The notes under the pieces are model-generated. The model saw only the letters and a program-made list of their open reading frames with translations. It was not told where the DNA came from and searched no databases. Below are positions 29,529-45,600 of a DNA stretch of 64,000 nucleotides, piece by piece. The stretch's first letter is position 1. Every line of letters begins with the position of its first letter. The DNA comes from Archegozetes longisetosus (taxonomy: Eukaryota; Arthropoda; Arachnida; Sarcoptiformes; Trhypochthoniidae): contig JAEMBT020000003.1 in assembly GCA_018873245.2 (NCBI GenBank), positions 12,183,843 to 12,247,842 on the forward strand, read 5' to 3'. The translations under genes and the position numbers were made by a program.

Positions 29529-32500
29529 TAGTGTTTGGTCACATCGCATTTGCAGTTAGAGTAAATGGCAATTGTTGTATGTCTCTAATACTTATATTGT
29601 TGTTCGGCTTTGTTCTTATGAGATTAGTTGAGGCGATCGCCAAACAGTTTGCTGTTTGTGGCGTCAAGTCATTTATTACTAAATTAGAGGACACTTTTGT
29701 CCCAATTTATCTCTGGCTCTTATCAAATAGGATTTTGTTCGATGTCTTCTTCAAATAAAAATCTATCAGTCTTTAAACGTTTTCTGCTAATCAAATAAGT
29801 TGTTGATTGGTTTTAAGAAAACATTTTGCAAGTATTTCACATTTAACTTGACGTGAGCCGTGATTCATGCGAATCATTCTATCTCATAAATGAAGTTTTT
29901 TCATAAATTATCATTAATTGCAATTATAGTGGATTCTGAGTAAATGTATTTTAAAAATTTTGATCAATGTCAAACGAACTTTAGATGGAGTCTTAATTCT
30001 TTAAAATATTGTTAAGCAGATATCCGCTGTTAATTCTGAAACGTTTCAATGTAATTATGGAAAAATACATTGAATTAATGCTGAAAAACTGCAGCTAGTG
30101 CGAGTTACTATTAAGATTTGCCCCATTTTCTCATTTGCCACATAGCGAGTGATTTATTCATTTTAAAAAACAGTCACTCCATAACATTACTGTTATTATG
30201 ATTATTATTATTTAACATATGATCAGATATCACGATACAATTTTTTAGACCCTTTTGTTACTCGAAAACTTGATCGTGTTTAATATCAGTAATTAGTTTC
30301 GACATTGAAGCACACAATGCAAACGATTGCAAAGTTTTCCATTCAAATTAATCATTGCTCTCAAATAATCAATTTATTTATGTACATATACTTAAACAGT
30401 TTCCGTTAGTTTACAAATGTTTATAAAAAAAAAGTATAATTACAATCCTTTTTTAGCCTTATTTGGGAGTGAGGAGCTGGCTTTTCTCAGTTTTCATTTT
30501 TTGACTCTTCTTTTGATGAATATGAAATGCTTTAGAGTGTATGAAGTGGAGAGTGGCTCACTTTGAGTTACGTGATTGATTTTTTTTCCGATCAAACTGA
30601 ACAAAAAAATCAAACTGATTTTCGTCCTTCAGCACTAAAGTGAAAATTGTCGTCATATCGTCGTACTGTTCGTACGCGTCAAATTTTTCATTTTTTATTC
30701 TATTTTGCGTTTGGGCTGCTTTAGCAAAAATGATTCTTTTCAAATATTGTTTCCTAAGTATCGATTGTTTTATCTTTGATCCATTTATCAAATTTTGCGC
30801 AAATTCACTTCGAGTGATAAATATTGAATGACTACTTTTCTCCTTTTTCGCATACTTTTCAAACTTAATGGTTTGTAATCAGAATTTTGCTTCTTTTTCT
30901 TCAGTAAACAAATAACAGTATAATTCATGAATTGACCAAATGATTGATTTTGATGGAAAAACTTTCTCAAAAATATTTAGACGGAGCTCAAAGTTATTGT
31001 TTTGCGATAATAATGCTATAATAATAAGTTTGCACTTTTTTTTAATAACTATTTATCTTTGAAAAATATAGTTTTTCAATATATGAGAATTGTTAGATGT
31101 GCCACAAGTGCACACCATTTGCTATTTAAGCCTTCATAGAGTCTAAATGTTTAGGTTGAAGCAAGTGATGGATCGCAGTATTGCTGGTTTCACAGTAACG
31201 AACACAAGGGGTCATCAATCAGTCAGTTCTTAGTCGAACCTATTCTTCATCCCTACAATTTCAATACATTTTATTCCTTTTACGAAACGCTTATTCCTTT
31301 TCCTATTTCACTCAATTCATCATTTTTTCGCTCAAATTTTTTGAGGGGTTTCGGAGGGCGTGAACGCATCGAAAAGTTTTTTGAAATCAAAGTGCATTCT
31401 GACTTCTACTAAAACTCCAAATGATTGAATAGCGTTTTAACAATCACGGAATTGTGCATCATTCAGTTTCTAATAAGGTCCAAATCTCTATTCAAATAGT
31501 TGGCTTAATACGAAAGTTAGTTTCCAATTAACTAATAGATGTTTCTGAACGTACGTTTCAATACAATTAAAAGAGCAGTCGTCGTATTTCTCAATAGTTA
31601 TTTTTATCAGTAGATAATGTGAAAAATATTAATAATTAACGATACGCTGCCATTAATATGTGGTGGTCTGTGTTTTAAACTTCGATTAACAATTTTCATT
31701 TATTTTTGATTATTTAAATGAAAAAAAATTGAAACCTATTACCCGACACTAATGATTCTATAATAAGGCATGGTTTTGCTTCCGTGTTAATAAAGTTGCA
31801 CTTCTTTTTTATTCAAGTTATTATCATAGTTATAATGATTAATTTGGACAATTGTTTACCTTTTAGTTTTACTTGAACTGCTTATAGAAAGAAGAAATTA
31901 AGATTCTGTAGTAATGGATTGCTATTTAATTGACATTTAAAATCTTTTTTTCCGCATTTTGAATCCGGTTTGTCTCGAAGTATTTCGTTTATCTATTGAA
32001 TAACAGTTGATTTTATATCGATTTGAATAAGAATTTCTAGATTACAAACTGATTGATGATATGGTAATTCTATTTCGTATCGGTTTATTCATTGACTTTT
32101 GTCGTTTTTACTACAGTTTGATTTGCAAAACTTGATTGAGTCGGTTGTCTTAGCCAATAAAATATAAAGTCCATAATTATTGCTAAAATTAGTTTTAACT
32201 TCAATTATAAACTGTTTTTACGACCGTTTCTCTGGGGCAGTAATAAAACTCGGCTCAGCCGAAAACTTACTAAAAGTACTAAACTTAGTTTTAGTGCACA
32301 ACTAATTTAGTTAGTAATCAAATTTTGTTTAGTTATGTCTCGTTCACTACCCAACCGAACATTTTATTATTGACGATTGTTTTCAGAGAGTTTATTTTTC
32401 CTAAGGATTACAAGTGAAGTGTAATTAGATTAAAGTAAAACTGATAATAAATTTTGTCTACATTTCGCTATAGAAAACTTAAACGAACATAACTTTTTAT

Positions 32501-33660
32501 GAGAAGTACAAGTTTTAATAAATAAATAAGTAAATTATTGCTACCAAAGGAGACAATTTTAAGCATCATTAGTTCATTCAGTATTCGGTCACTATATAAA
32601 TGTATTTATTGTTCAAAGACTGACTAGTTTAAAAGCAAAATTTGCAACTTTATCGGCTTTTCGTCTAATTCCAAATTGAGGTTTTAATTTTAATTATAAT
32701 AAAAGAGGTTCAGTAATTAGTTGTAAAGCTCGTTATAGTTTAAGAGTTCTACTCATTCAGAATTAAGGAAAAACTTTTCTTCTAAATAAATTGATATTCC
32801 CAAAATTATTTGAATTTGGATTCCTGGTTGTATCGAGTGCATAACCATTTTTCCATATTTTTTTCTAACCGAAAACTTAAGCTATTTAATTATTAAATTA
32901 TATTTCTCGCAAACAAAGATGGGGAAGAGATAGTAAAAATAAATGTACTTTATATTAAATGCACTTTCATTCGGAGAGCGTTTCTCTATATTCTTATGTC
33001 TAACGCAAATGATGAGAAATTGTAAGCAATAAAAACAAATATTACTTTAGCCGCGAGTGCCAGCAATGAGAACATACAGTAAGAGAGACCTCACGAAAAT
33101 ATCATTTCAGACCTAAACACACAATTTGGTGCTCATTGTGTTTTAGAGTTGGGGTAAATGTGTGAATATGACGTTCACTTGTGAATAACTTCTAGCTCCT
33201 TTTATCTAACTCAGATTCACTCATTGGGCCGAAATTGTTTGGCCAAAAGGTAATAGCTATAAACATATTTCACTTATTCTACACATTTTCATATATTCAA
33301 AGATAAAAGTTTTTCTCAAATATTATATTTTATATATAAAGCATTTTTAACATTTTCATATGATTTGGAACTTAAAAATTGGCATCTACGTAAGCTTTGA
33401 ACAACACTTTCGAAATATAGATTATTCATACTATAAACGTTGATTCTGGTTAGACTGCGACCAAAATGTTTTTGTAAAAGTGCTATAAGTAAAGACTTTT
33501 TATTATTTTCTTATCTGCATTACAGCCAATAATAATAAGAAATATACACACCTTTAGTATATATCTGTCACATATATTTGGTTTGCTATTACTATTACAA
33601 TTACAATTATGTTTTGGAGCATTAGGTAGAAGCAAATGAAGCGAAAATGCCCTCTTATAT

Positions 33661-33691
33661 GATGCCTCCCTGGGGGCGTCTTTGAGGCATC
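33661..33691. repeat. GC-rich inverted repeat (8-bp perfect stem)
   Basis: GATGCCTC and GAGGCATC flank a 15-base loop containing CTGGGGGCG. The element stands out in composition from its AT-rich surroundings. The stem is too short for a microRNA precursor by itself. Confidence 0.7.
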
Positions 33692-36600
33692 GCCATAATA
33701 ATCAAAAACCTGTCCATATCTCTAAGTTTAAGTCCATCGTTATATACGCTTTCCTTCGGTGAAAGTCTTTTTAGGAGTGGAAAAAGAAAAAATGTATTGC
33801 GTGCAGAAAAAATATATGGTATTTTCTCTCTGGTTATGGTTTGATGCAGTTTTATGCTTCACGCATCAACGCCACTGCTTCTACTTCTTAAAAATAGTGG
33901 AGACTATCAAAGACTTCTTGTTATAGTGACTTTTCATCATAACATTTGCAGTAAGAGAGAGACAACAGAGAAACAGCTATAGAGAGCTCCCGTTTTTTAG
34001 ACTTGGCATAGCTTTAGGCGTTTTACAGGCTTTGCATCCACTAATAGTGATAGGGTTTTAATATTTCATATATTTTAATATTCGGGAATAACATGTTTGC
34101 AAACATTCGACAAATCAAATGAGCCGTCTCTTCAATTTTATACTTTGAATAAGAGTTAACGAGTTTTCGTAGCAAAATATACGAAATAATGCATGACTAG
34201 CTTGAGAGCTGACAGCTTTTCCAACGCTGACCACACCTCGACCTGACCTAAACTAAATTATTGCAGCAATATTCGCGCTCTTGTGCATAGACAGTATATG
34301 GTAGTAAACACTATTAGATGAGCTTTTGTAAGAACAAGTTTAAGTCAAGTACAAAGCACAGAACACTAATTTGATGGGCAAAAAATTTATTTCAAACAAT
34401 CAAAACAACTAAAAGTAGAGAATCGATGGATCTAGATTCACGTTAAAATAGTTTATTCTCTTGCTTTAATCTAATAATAAGCAGTTTATTTGTCATCAAA
34501 GCAAATTCTAATATTGAACTGAGGCAATCAAATCCAAATTATCATAAATGTTATGTCGGTTTAATGATTTTTCTTTCTAATCCCGATTGAATCAAAATTT
34601 GAAGTTCAAGTTTAACTGCGATCAAGAAAGTTGACGAACAGATATTAGATTGATTCAAACTGAAAATCAGTATTAAATCGATGTATGCTTCCATTTTGAT
34701 TAAACATTAGTCATTAAAATAAACGTAGAAAAATTATTTGAAAATATATTTTAATGAACAATTTACGAATAATTTCTACTTACAAGTGCAGAATACCGAA
34801 AACCCCAGATTTAAAAAGTTTTTTTTTACACGAATCGAATAAAAAATAGAGTAAACTGAACAGATTGTAAACCCTATTAATTAAAGTTAAGCTAAAGCGT
34901 CTCTCATAACTCGAAAATTTTCAATCTTTCCTTTTGATATTATAATAACGCTATTTTTCGTCTATTATTATGATCTGACAAAGTCATCAAATGATTTATT
35001 ATTGTTTCGCATATCCAAAACCCAAAATGAGTGCTCGGGGCAAAACGAATTAATGCCACTTTTAAGCGCAAGTGTTGTGCCAGCTCACGATCGGCCAAAT
35101 TATTTTGTGATAGCCACATCAAACTTGATCAACCAGTATTTTCAATGTAACGAACTTTCGGTGGCAATTGGTTTTGCGTCTACTACTAACTTACTTTTTG
35201 GTAAAATTGAACACACCGTTCCATACAATGGCTTAAATAATTGGATTCATCAGAGAGATAGAAAGTGGAAGACAATACCTCATTAGTGTTTAAGTGTAGG
35301 AACAGACAAAATTGAATGCATCAATCAATCGCCCCAGGATATTATAGCACCAAAAATAATGTTTCTCTTCAATATTTGCTTTGCCTAGACTCTCACTATC
35401 GATTATAAAGTCACTCAAATTAGAATACGAAATTCTTATTGAACATTCAAACCGAAGCGTACTTTCACTTTGCAAGTCTAGTTTATCACTATTGGAAAGT
35501 GCTTGTCACACGACGTTAGTGCTTTTTGTCAAGTTTTTTGCTTTTATCATACTTTTTCATTCGAGACTATTAAAGGTTGTAATAATTGTTATCTGTGCCC
35601 AAGATGTAATAAGTTCAAATATTTTGAACAATGGTTTATTGCTCAAAGCTATTCTAGTGCTTGAGAGCTGCAGTTTGAGAAGCGCAAAAGTGTACTTTAG
35701 CTCAAAATTGAATGCGCTTCACTTAATATTATTATTGCTCTCTTATTTAATGTTCTCTTTGTTTAAGTGACGGTATCAATGGGTCAGAGTTATTGTTAGA
35801 CTGCTTTTCTAACAAGTTTTTGCTTCACTTAAATAGTATATCTCGAGGCGATAGTAATGTTGGCAAAAATGAATAAAAGCAGACACTCTATCGCATTATC
35901 GTCCAACTGTAACAATCACACTATAATTGCAGACATCATTTTTTTGCTCGTCTTTTTCAATGCTTTAACCACTTTTTGCCTATTTCAAACGTATTTTACA
36001 ACTACTTTCCATTGGTTTTTCGCATATCCTGTATTTTGTGAATCCTTATTTTACCCCTGATTTGTGTTTGGCTGTGGACTCGACCGCACCGCAAATGTTA
36101 TCGCAAATTGCGAGTTTAGCCGCTGATAATCACATGCTTGGGTATCATTTTATGTGTGCGTTTTAGAAATCAGATTCAAATAAGACCTTTAGGTTGGGGT
36201 CATCAGTCACACTATGTAATAATGACCGTATCGAGCAAATGACTGCCAAAAGTTGTTTTCTTGTCAAAGTGTCAGTCATTTTCATCTATCCTGTATGTAT
36301 TGACACTACTTTTTTCAAATACTCCAGCAAATTCAACTCAAACTAAGTGTTCAGCGATTATTATTTATCGAACAATATTTTATTTAAAAATAGTATCAAC
36401 TTATTTGCGAAACCTCAATCAATAATCAATTTCTATTAACAATCCAACGCATTGCAGAGACATTTAATTATATGAAATCATTTTTGATTTTTTGCTCAAT
36501 TAATTAGATAAAAGTTTATAGTGAAAATGCAAGGTCTGCTCATTTTGTTCTCTTATATCTTAAGCGTGAACCAATCATTTTTAAGAGCCATCAATCGTTT

Positions 36601-39600
36601 CGAATTGTTTGTACCCAATCGGTTATTTTAATTGTGGACTTTCCAATCAAACTAATAACCCATGAATTTAGCAGTTTAAAGTTGGCTTTTACAAGAATCC
36701 GAATGACTGAAAATATATTTGTCTATGTACTCTGGTTGTGCAAAACGCTTTTTTCAGCTCTCTATAATTTTGACTTTCCTTTATTTCTAACTTGTTTTCA
36801 CCTCTTAAATTAACACTATTTGATATTACCTTTGAAGGGCGATTCACCTTTTTGTCTAAAAAATAAATGTTCGGTAAATAGACTTTCGTTATTCTCTGGT
36901 CATTTGGATAAAATGAATAAATTGACTCCCTATTAAATGCTATCCAGATTTTTAGTTATCTGATTATGCAATAGAAGTGATTAAACTTGAAATACAGTGT
37001 CAGCTAAATAAATGGTTATACAACCGAAAACTCAATCGTATGGTCTTATTCTTGAAAATATCCATTTTTTGTTCGGACAATAAGTAGATATATTACACTT
37101 AGGGGAGGACTCAGTCTGAGCCTCCGATATAGTTAAGATATTTGACGGACAAAAGCAGTAATTTTGAGTCTACTCTCCATTGAAACACGCATTTGATTGC
37201 TTTGCGCTATTTCTCTCTGTTCTCATTTTCTCTTTCTTCTACTTTGTGTCACATTTTGGTGTGCATTTCGTTCAATCGCAACAGAGATGAGGATTAGTCC
37301 AACAACTGCACGAAAACTACGGTAGAATCTCTATTGATCTGACCTAAGCATAGTTTGTAAATATGGTTCAAAGTTTGCTATTAACGAATCTCATTTCATA
37401 CAAATTGTGACCAAAATCAATAGTTTTTCAAATTCACTGTAATTTAAGTGCGTTTCGATGCCTTCTGATTTTAAAAAAAGCGTTAGTTTCCGTCCTTAAA
37501 GCTCTGTGCTCTTAAAAGTGAGACAATTTTTCAATGCAATTCAATTCGAGGTAATTTGAGCACATGTTTCATTGTTGAGATTTGACTGTATTTTTTCTCG
37601 AGCTATTTATTCCTTTTTACGCTTAAGTTGATAGCAGTCAAACAAATTTGTTGAACATTTTTACGGCACATTTTCTCACCAAATATATATATTATTCACA
37701 AATAAGAGAGGATTAGCGAAGTATTTTAAGTAGCGCTGAGCCAAACTTCTATCCACTAAATAAGACGTTCTCGAATGCATCACAATTATAATGTTGAAAG
37801 TTTTTCAAATAATGGAAGACTTGCCACGAGCTGCAACGAGTCTCACATTCTCAGACACTATCGCTTATGAACTGTTTACAATCAAAATTAACTTATGTAT
37901 CGACAATCTTTTCAATAAGACTAAAATAATAAATGATATTTGTATGTGAAAAGTGTTTATGGAAAACGTGTTCATATCATAATAAATTGTGACATTTCAT
38001 ATTTTTGTCTTTCACTCACATATATGATGATTTATCCTTTTTTCGCCCATACTTTTATCAATAATATATTTTTGCACTTAAAAAAGTACAATTATCTCTA
38101 GTTACAATAGCAGTTATGGAAGTTTACGTTTTGTTCCTCATCTCATTCATTTCTATCGCTCGTTGTTTATTTATGTGTTCAATCATTTTTAGATTGAGTA
38201 GAAAAACTATTGTTTCTCATTGCCTTCTCTAGAAAAATCGTCACTTTTTCAAAGAGGTATACCTGTATTATATGTTATATTTTCAATAAACAAGTTCTGT
38301 ATTATATGAAATGGCGTGAAGCACAAAAAATTTCTGTTAACGATAGAGAGATCTTCAATTGATTAATAACGAAAATGCGATAACAATTGATATACAATTG
38401 AATTATTGATGAGTTCAAAATAAGAAACTGTATTTGAACAAACGTTGAAAAACTCTTACGAAGATAGAAACATATCTGGTGTTTGTACAGTTGAAAAATG
38501 ACTTTTCTAATTGTTTGTTGGCAATCGATTTATGTGTTAGTGACTGATAAATCAATAATTGGAGTCTTGAACGGACAAAATGATTTTAGGTTACTTAATT
38601 AAAGTGTTGTTTAATTTTATCTACTTTAGTCTTCAAATTTATTGGTTGAGCGATTCTTTTATTTTGAAGCTGATTCATTCTGCGAAGTATTAAATTAAGC
38701 TAAAAGGATATCCTTCGTCTCGAATCATTATACATTGAAATAGCTGTACGACTGGTACAGGAGTTGCAAAGACAAAAATTTTAGATTAAAATATTAATCA
38801 TTATTTGTTGACTAATCGAAATATGCCTTATGGCTACTTCAGAACAAGTCATTCTGAACTATTGCTCAATATAATTATTATTATTGGTGGCCAATATCTA
38901 ATGCTACCACACATTTGATGGCCATTCACCACAACCCAGAGTTGAAAGTTGAGAGAAAAGTCGCTGAACAAGTTTTACCACTTAAGACTTTTAATGCCGC
39001 AGTCCAATCATTCAATAGACGTTTCAGTAAACTTTTCAGCATAGTTGCAACGCATACACAAAACCAATTCATATAATTAGGAAAAAAATACAAGTAATAC
39101 TATTGAATAGCGAACTTTGGCTAAAACTTTTTAAATGAGAGAAGTTTCATTTTGTTCAAAGATTAAAGCCTTAATTTATTTAAAATAGAAAACTTAAGCA
39201 TTCATCTTAATTTAGGTCAAAATATTTTCAAACTTAAACTTACAGATATTCTCAAATTTATATCAAATTTGTTGCAAAAGTAAGAAATTTGAAACTTTTA
39301 TCTAGAAGATTTAGTTTTATTATTGCTTACGATTTTTAACGATTGACTGCACTTTTTCTAAGTTGTAGTATTTTGATAAAATAAAATATGTGTCCATTTA
39401 TAAGAATGTTATTCACTTGAATGCATTTAATGCACTGTTTTTGTATTAAACTGTATTCTCAAGTTTTTGTTACTGAGAAATAAATGGATCCTAAAAGTTG
39501 TTAGCGAACAAAATTTTTTGCGCTCACCAAATAATAAATCACATATAGACCTCCTGCTGTTTTTCTCAAACTACCCTCTTCTTCAAAACCCTTAACGACC

Positions 39601-42600
39601 CCCTCTTCTGACCCCAAGTTTTCGGTCTGTCATCAGAAAACAAGTGCTTGAGATTTTGTGCCAAAACTATTTCTCAACAAAAATACAGAACCAAAAATGT
39701 GAGAATTTAACTGTTCAACAAAATTATACGTCTGTATATTTGGCTTTTTGGTGCCCATTAGAGGGGACGTACTGTAACCAGATATTTAGATTATTACTTC
39801 GGCTTTAATTCATACCAGCTTTTAGTCTAATAACACTCTTTCGTTATTTTTCAGTAAGTTCTCATTTTATCCCAAAAATGTCAGGCCAAGATTAAGCTTT
39901 TTTCTGGTCGAGCATTCGAATCATTGTTTATTCTATGTGTTACTATGAACCAAAGATAGCTCCAGCCGAGTAACCAAATTCAGATTCAAATTCTTAGTTC
40001 TTAATAATTGGTATGCATCATGCCTTCAATTGCTAATTAATGGCAACTTTTCAAGTCTACACATCTAAATCAGATTCAAGTTAACAATTATCTTATTATT
40101 GAAGCGTTTAAAAATAATTGGCATGCGAACAATAGAAGTCAATTATCGCAACAATCAATACATCGTGCGATTTGTATTATTTCTTTTTCTATTTGTAACT
40201 CGCGATACTTTGATCCTCATTATTGTTAAAGGTTTCAGTTTATTACACTTATTATTACAGCACTCAAAGGAATTCATTAGTGTTGGACTCGAAAATCACA
40301 ACAGTTTTTCTCATTTAATACTTTCTATTTAGAAATCGATAGGTAAATTCCCAAATTTTCAAACAAAAGCACTTTTTTGCCATTGAAATATTGGCATTTT
40401 TCACGCTTGTAATCACATGGAATCCTTTCGGTGTATTCTCTTATTTGTCATAATTATTTGAGAACTCCTTTAAATAAGGATACCGAATGTTAGAAACAAA
40501 AATATGAACCAGTTCATACAATTGATGTTCTCCATACAAAATCAAAGTGACTTTGTTCAAATCTTATTTCAAAAATAGGGATCTAAGAAAGTGATTCTAC
40601 TGTTTCAAGTTTTATTATGTAAAATTAAGGATCCCTTTACAAATGAATGGCAATTTTTCCATTTGACCACATAGAATAGTCATCACTTACTCCATAGTTT
40701 GAATTGTCTAAAGTTAGTCAAATATTATTTATAAGCTTAAGTATTTACGTAAACAAATGAAAAACATTCGATAGGTATTCGCGTGCATTCTTAACAATAT
40801 TTCTATTTCCAAATGTGTTCGTCTCTATTCTCAAAATTTGAATTTAGGATATAAAATGAAAGTATAATAATTGTAATACTTATACTTTGATATACTTTTT
40901 GAACGCATAAATAAGAGACAGTGTTTCTAGATTTTGACATGTGATCACAACTAAATAACATACTATGAGATGATAGAGAACTGAAATGATTGCTACGATA
41001 AAAATGAATTGCTGTGCAATCAAACATTAAATGGCAAAAATATAATATAAACAATAAAAATATCAATAGAATAGAATCCAACAGAGAAACGAGAAGAAGC
41101 GTTAAATATATTGTATTATATTCTGGTTTTGCCAAATAGACATACCTGTTCTTCGTTGCTGTTATTACGGGTCAAAATCAAGACTACTATTAGTATCTAA
41201 TGTAGAATTGAGTTATCGGATATTTCTACTGATCAAAAATCATTTCTAAAAAGACAATCGCTCAAAGTATAATGAAAAAAGCAATAATATTTCAGCTTAT
41301 TTTAACGTTAATTGTTTGGAATCGTGTGAACACACGAACGAATCAATGGTGATCTCAATCTAAATTATTTTTATTTATTTGATTGAGAATAGTTGTTGAT
41401 CATTTGAAATATTGCCGAAAACACAATGTTTTCAATTGAAGCTCATTTAACCGATCTGATACTGAAAAGGGCTCAACATTTGATTGTGACGAACGCAATA
41501 AACTTGAATGTGAGAGTGGCCACATATCTAACGACTGGTATATAATTTACTGCTGTCTTGTTCTGGTATTTGCTTTCATATACTTTTTATGCAAATTTCT
41601 ATATGATGCTATCTTTTATTGCAATACTATCGCTATTATAATAATTGAGAACCATATATACTAGTAATCTCTATGTCTATCACATATAATTGAGAACTTG
41701 TTCAACTGAACTACTGTTAAAGTTGCTTCAGTTCGCTTTTCGTTTTTCTCATCTGATTTACTAGAATTTGGATAATTGATTAATTTGGACAATAATATGT
41801 TAATTGTCTCAAATATGAATAATAAAATTTTGCTCAGCTGTTTCAAAAGATTTATGCGGGCAGTAAACGCAAAAATATTTGTTGGATACGTGTTCGAAAC
41901 AAGTTTATTGTTTTGTGAAAGTGATTCTCAAACAAAATGATTGTGTAATATGTGTAATGTGTCGAGAAATGTGCTTCAAATATAAATTACTTATTGGGCT
42001 GAGTTTAAGGGAAAGTCGCAAAAGTGCTCAGACTTAGCGAATAGATTGGAAAAAAATTGAACGGAAACAAAATTGAAATATGAGGCAAACATATCTGATT
42101 GACTGTCTCACACACTGTAATAAATGATGTCGACAGATATCGATACACTAAATGAAAAATGATTTTTGCGACGCTCAGAGTAAGCGCCACCAAAAAACAT
42201 TCGGTTCAATATACTGTTTGTGAGCTGGGTAAAAGTGTTTCTTCCACAATGTGCTAAATTTGAACTTATTTGATCAATCTCAAGATAAGTTGATTCAAAA
42301 ATCAAAAGTCTAATCATTTTAAGCCCGAACATCATTTTTGAGTTGAATATATTGTCTTGTATTAGTTAAAAATTGAATGAGCTCAATATGAATTTTCGAA
42401 ACTTAATTTACATTAAGAGTGAACGAAAGGTTGGATCTTATGCTTGTTTAAGACTGCAACGCCCTCTAAATTTGAACAAATGCAAAGTTGAAAGTTGTTT
42501 CGTTGTTTGCAATTGCTGTGACCCATAGCTATGGTCTAATGTATTTAGTTTGCATTTTTCTCATTTTGATTCGATATTTCATACTGAAAAAGACTTTCAG

Positions 42601-45600
42601 TTAGGATTTGACAAATGAAGAGATTTAAGTCTGCAACGATGCAGATTCGGCATACTATTGATCTACTAACTGATCTAAATTTGATTGCATGACGAATACG
42701 TTTGAAGCTATTAGACAATATTGACGATAACTTAAGAACTGACTGGTACGCTACAATTTTCTATTTGAATATACACTGTTCTCACTAACGTTTCTTAAAA
42801 AGATGCCTAAAATGATGCACACGGAGGGCATTTGTGCCACAGACAAATCCATTTCAGTTCTAATAATTTAGTGCTACGTTTTTCAAATAATTGCTTTTTT
42901 AATATCCACGAAATATTTTTCTCTAATTTAACTGAACTCAGTTGTGTATATATTAAATATAACTTATATAAGATTTTTCGCTATCCCTTCAGGGATTAGT
43001 AGAGAAGCGAATGGTGCCGCCAAGCGCTACTATTTATTAAATATCGCGGGAATCACGCGTGAAAATAACCAGATGTGAAGTGAAATTAATATTTTGGCAT
43101 ATTATAGCAAAAGAGTCAAAGTAAATATTATAAAAAGCAATATTAGTATTATTACATAAAACAGATCACTCTTTCATATACGCATAACAGCGTATAAGAA
43201 GTCGACTGGCAATCAATGAAATACCATACAGTTATTGCAATAATAGAATTGGCCTGTTTTTAAACTAACACTTTTTCATCTATCAACTATCATTCAAGTA
43301 GAATGTAATATTCCGAATTAGTTATAGTAACACACAAATTCTATTCAAATTTCAGATACATTTGTATTGATTTTTTACAAATTTCTACTTATGTTCCGAA
43401 AACTCTTATCTATACATATTTAACGAACAAAAGCTCTTACGATTTGATTGCATACAACTTATTGTTGTAGAAGTTTTAAAGAAGGGAACACAAGTTCAAC
43501 AATTTTAACCAATCATGTTTAATTGCAATCACTTTGTTCTTAAGCTTTGAAACTAAGTTCATAATGAAAATGTTGTTAACAAAGTTTAGTCAGGCCAGTG
43601 ATTTGTTATTACTTTGCAATCGGTTGCGTAAAGCTGTGACAGTAGTTTCGTTTGAAACTAATCGTTGAACGCATAAAACATTGTTCGAAAGCAATTTAAT
43701 AGATGCTCAAACGACAATCTATTTTGACATATGTCCTCATTTCAAATTTCAAACCAATCAATTGATTCACTATTGTTGAGGTGAGAGAACTCCTTTTTGC
43801 TGTGATTATTGCCAACTGAAGTGTGGCACCACAGTTATTAGCGAACTTGGCCAGAATGCATATTCTCAAAAGCATTTCGATCAACATAGAGAATCATACA
43901 TTGAAAGAAATCATTTTAGCTTTCCCTTTCACTTCATTTCAGATATGATTTTTGATGAGTAAAAGTGATTGTTTGCTTGTATTCAAAAGTGATGGCTTTT
44001 CACCAATGGATAAAGAGGCGTATTTTTCTACTTCTATTATTAACTTTGAATCACTCACAACTTACTATTCATTTTTGCTATATTAAGATCTTATTAACGG
44101 TTGTATTTTAAATTCATTTTATGATTATTGCAGAAAAGTTTGTGAAAAACAAACGTCTGACAAATGGATTATTTTGTAAGAATGTCTAGGTCATAATTGT
44201 AATTTGATTTTTTCTTTTGATCGTTATGCAATAGGTTTTGTTCTTTTCAATTGTAGCGTATTCAGTCGTTTTACTTAAGGCACAAAGCATTATATTAAAT
44301 AGAGAGTAATATTGACTGACTTGCGAATCTAATAAATTTAGTGGTGTTTCTCAATTCAATTCAAAATAAGGTGTATTTTATAGCTTAAGAATAAGTACTA
44401 TTACTTATTTTGTAGAAATAGGAGAGATGACGGTCGAACAGATACCATAATGAAAGAGAAGTCTAATAAATAATAATTGATATTCATATTTCTCGATATA
44501 ATAAGAACATTGTTGTTAGCGTTGAGCCATTCATTTGCACGGAAAGGCAACACTATATTTCACTATATTTTGAATGGAAGCCCTGCTCTTCAATTTTTTG
44601 TTGATGCGATGCTGTGATCGCCAATTAGCCATCAATTTCTTGTTGCCGCTGACTCAAGAGATCTCACTTTTTGATATGAAATTGAATGAAGAGAAGAGAG
44701 ACGCTATTGATTTTCTAGTCTCTCTCAGTCTCTCTCAGTTCATACATTGTTGGCATCTCACGAAATCTTTTATTCTGCTCTCTTTCTATCTCAGCCCCTT
44801 TGCCCCATCGCCCCCTCAGAACCTCTCACTTTAAACTTATTTATTCACATTTTTCAACACACTCTGAAATACCTTATTTGGATTTAATTCCTCCAATGTT
44901 ATATATTTTTCAATATATATATAAATGATGTGCTGACTAAAATTGTAAAATTTAGCTTAAAAAAGGAATATCAAATCCGTAATAATATTGCAAATTTGTC
45001 TGATTAATCATGAGTTGAAAATGGTTTTCAGAATTAGAATGGTGCGAGTCAGACAATTTACTTGATTTGAAATTTGGATATTTGGACATGAAAGCAAACA
45101 AAAAAGCCCCAGAAAATTGATTTCAATTTATCTTAACTGATTGTGATTTTATTGAAAAGAAAAAATGTTATATTACGAGTTATTGTAATCCACTTGAAGA
45201 AAACACGTTAGCAAAGAATCAAAAGAACATTTGAGAATTTCGTAAATCTATTGAAGTGTTATCCCCAACTGATGAGAGGCGAATCTGTCCATCAAAATAT
45301 TTTTATTAACAAAAATTCTTAGTGTTTCATATATTTGTCTATCTGGAGGCAAAAAATGTGATGAGCGATAAAAAGGACTGTCTGTCAGAGATTCTATTAT
45401 AGCATTGCGAAAGGCATTACAAATTAATATAAAAGTTTCTCTCAATCGTTGCCAAAAGTATATCATATTCTGTTCATAATTTACTTTTTGTCTATTCATA
45501 TATTATCAATATTTATACTTTCGTTTCAATTGAACTTTTGAAGTGCGAAAAACAGTTGAACCTTCACAATAGTGACAATCGTTGTTCATTTTATCGTTTA

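Noticed and set aside
29579..29758. Signal-peptide-like frame beginning MSLILILLFGFVLMRLVEA
   Set aside because: Considered as the latrophilin leader, but no phase-1 donor of reasonable quality follows and it lies 17 kb from the lectin exon. Hydrophobic runs are common in translated AT-rich DNA.
35002..36060. Cluster of open frames (94, 129 and 67 codons) suggesting a gene
   Set aside because: None begins with ATG, frames on both strands overlap, the residues show no family motif, and I found no convincing splice sites connecting them.
37806..37828. Resemblance to miR-7 (TGGAAGACTTG)
   Set aside because: Only the first nine bases agree with the mature miR-7 I recall, and no complementary arm is seen nearby.
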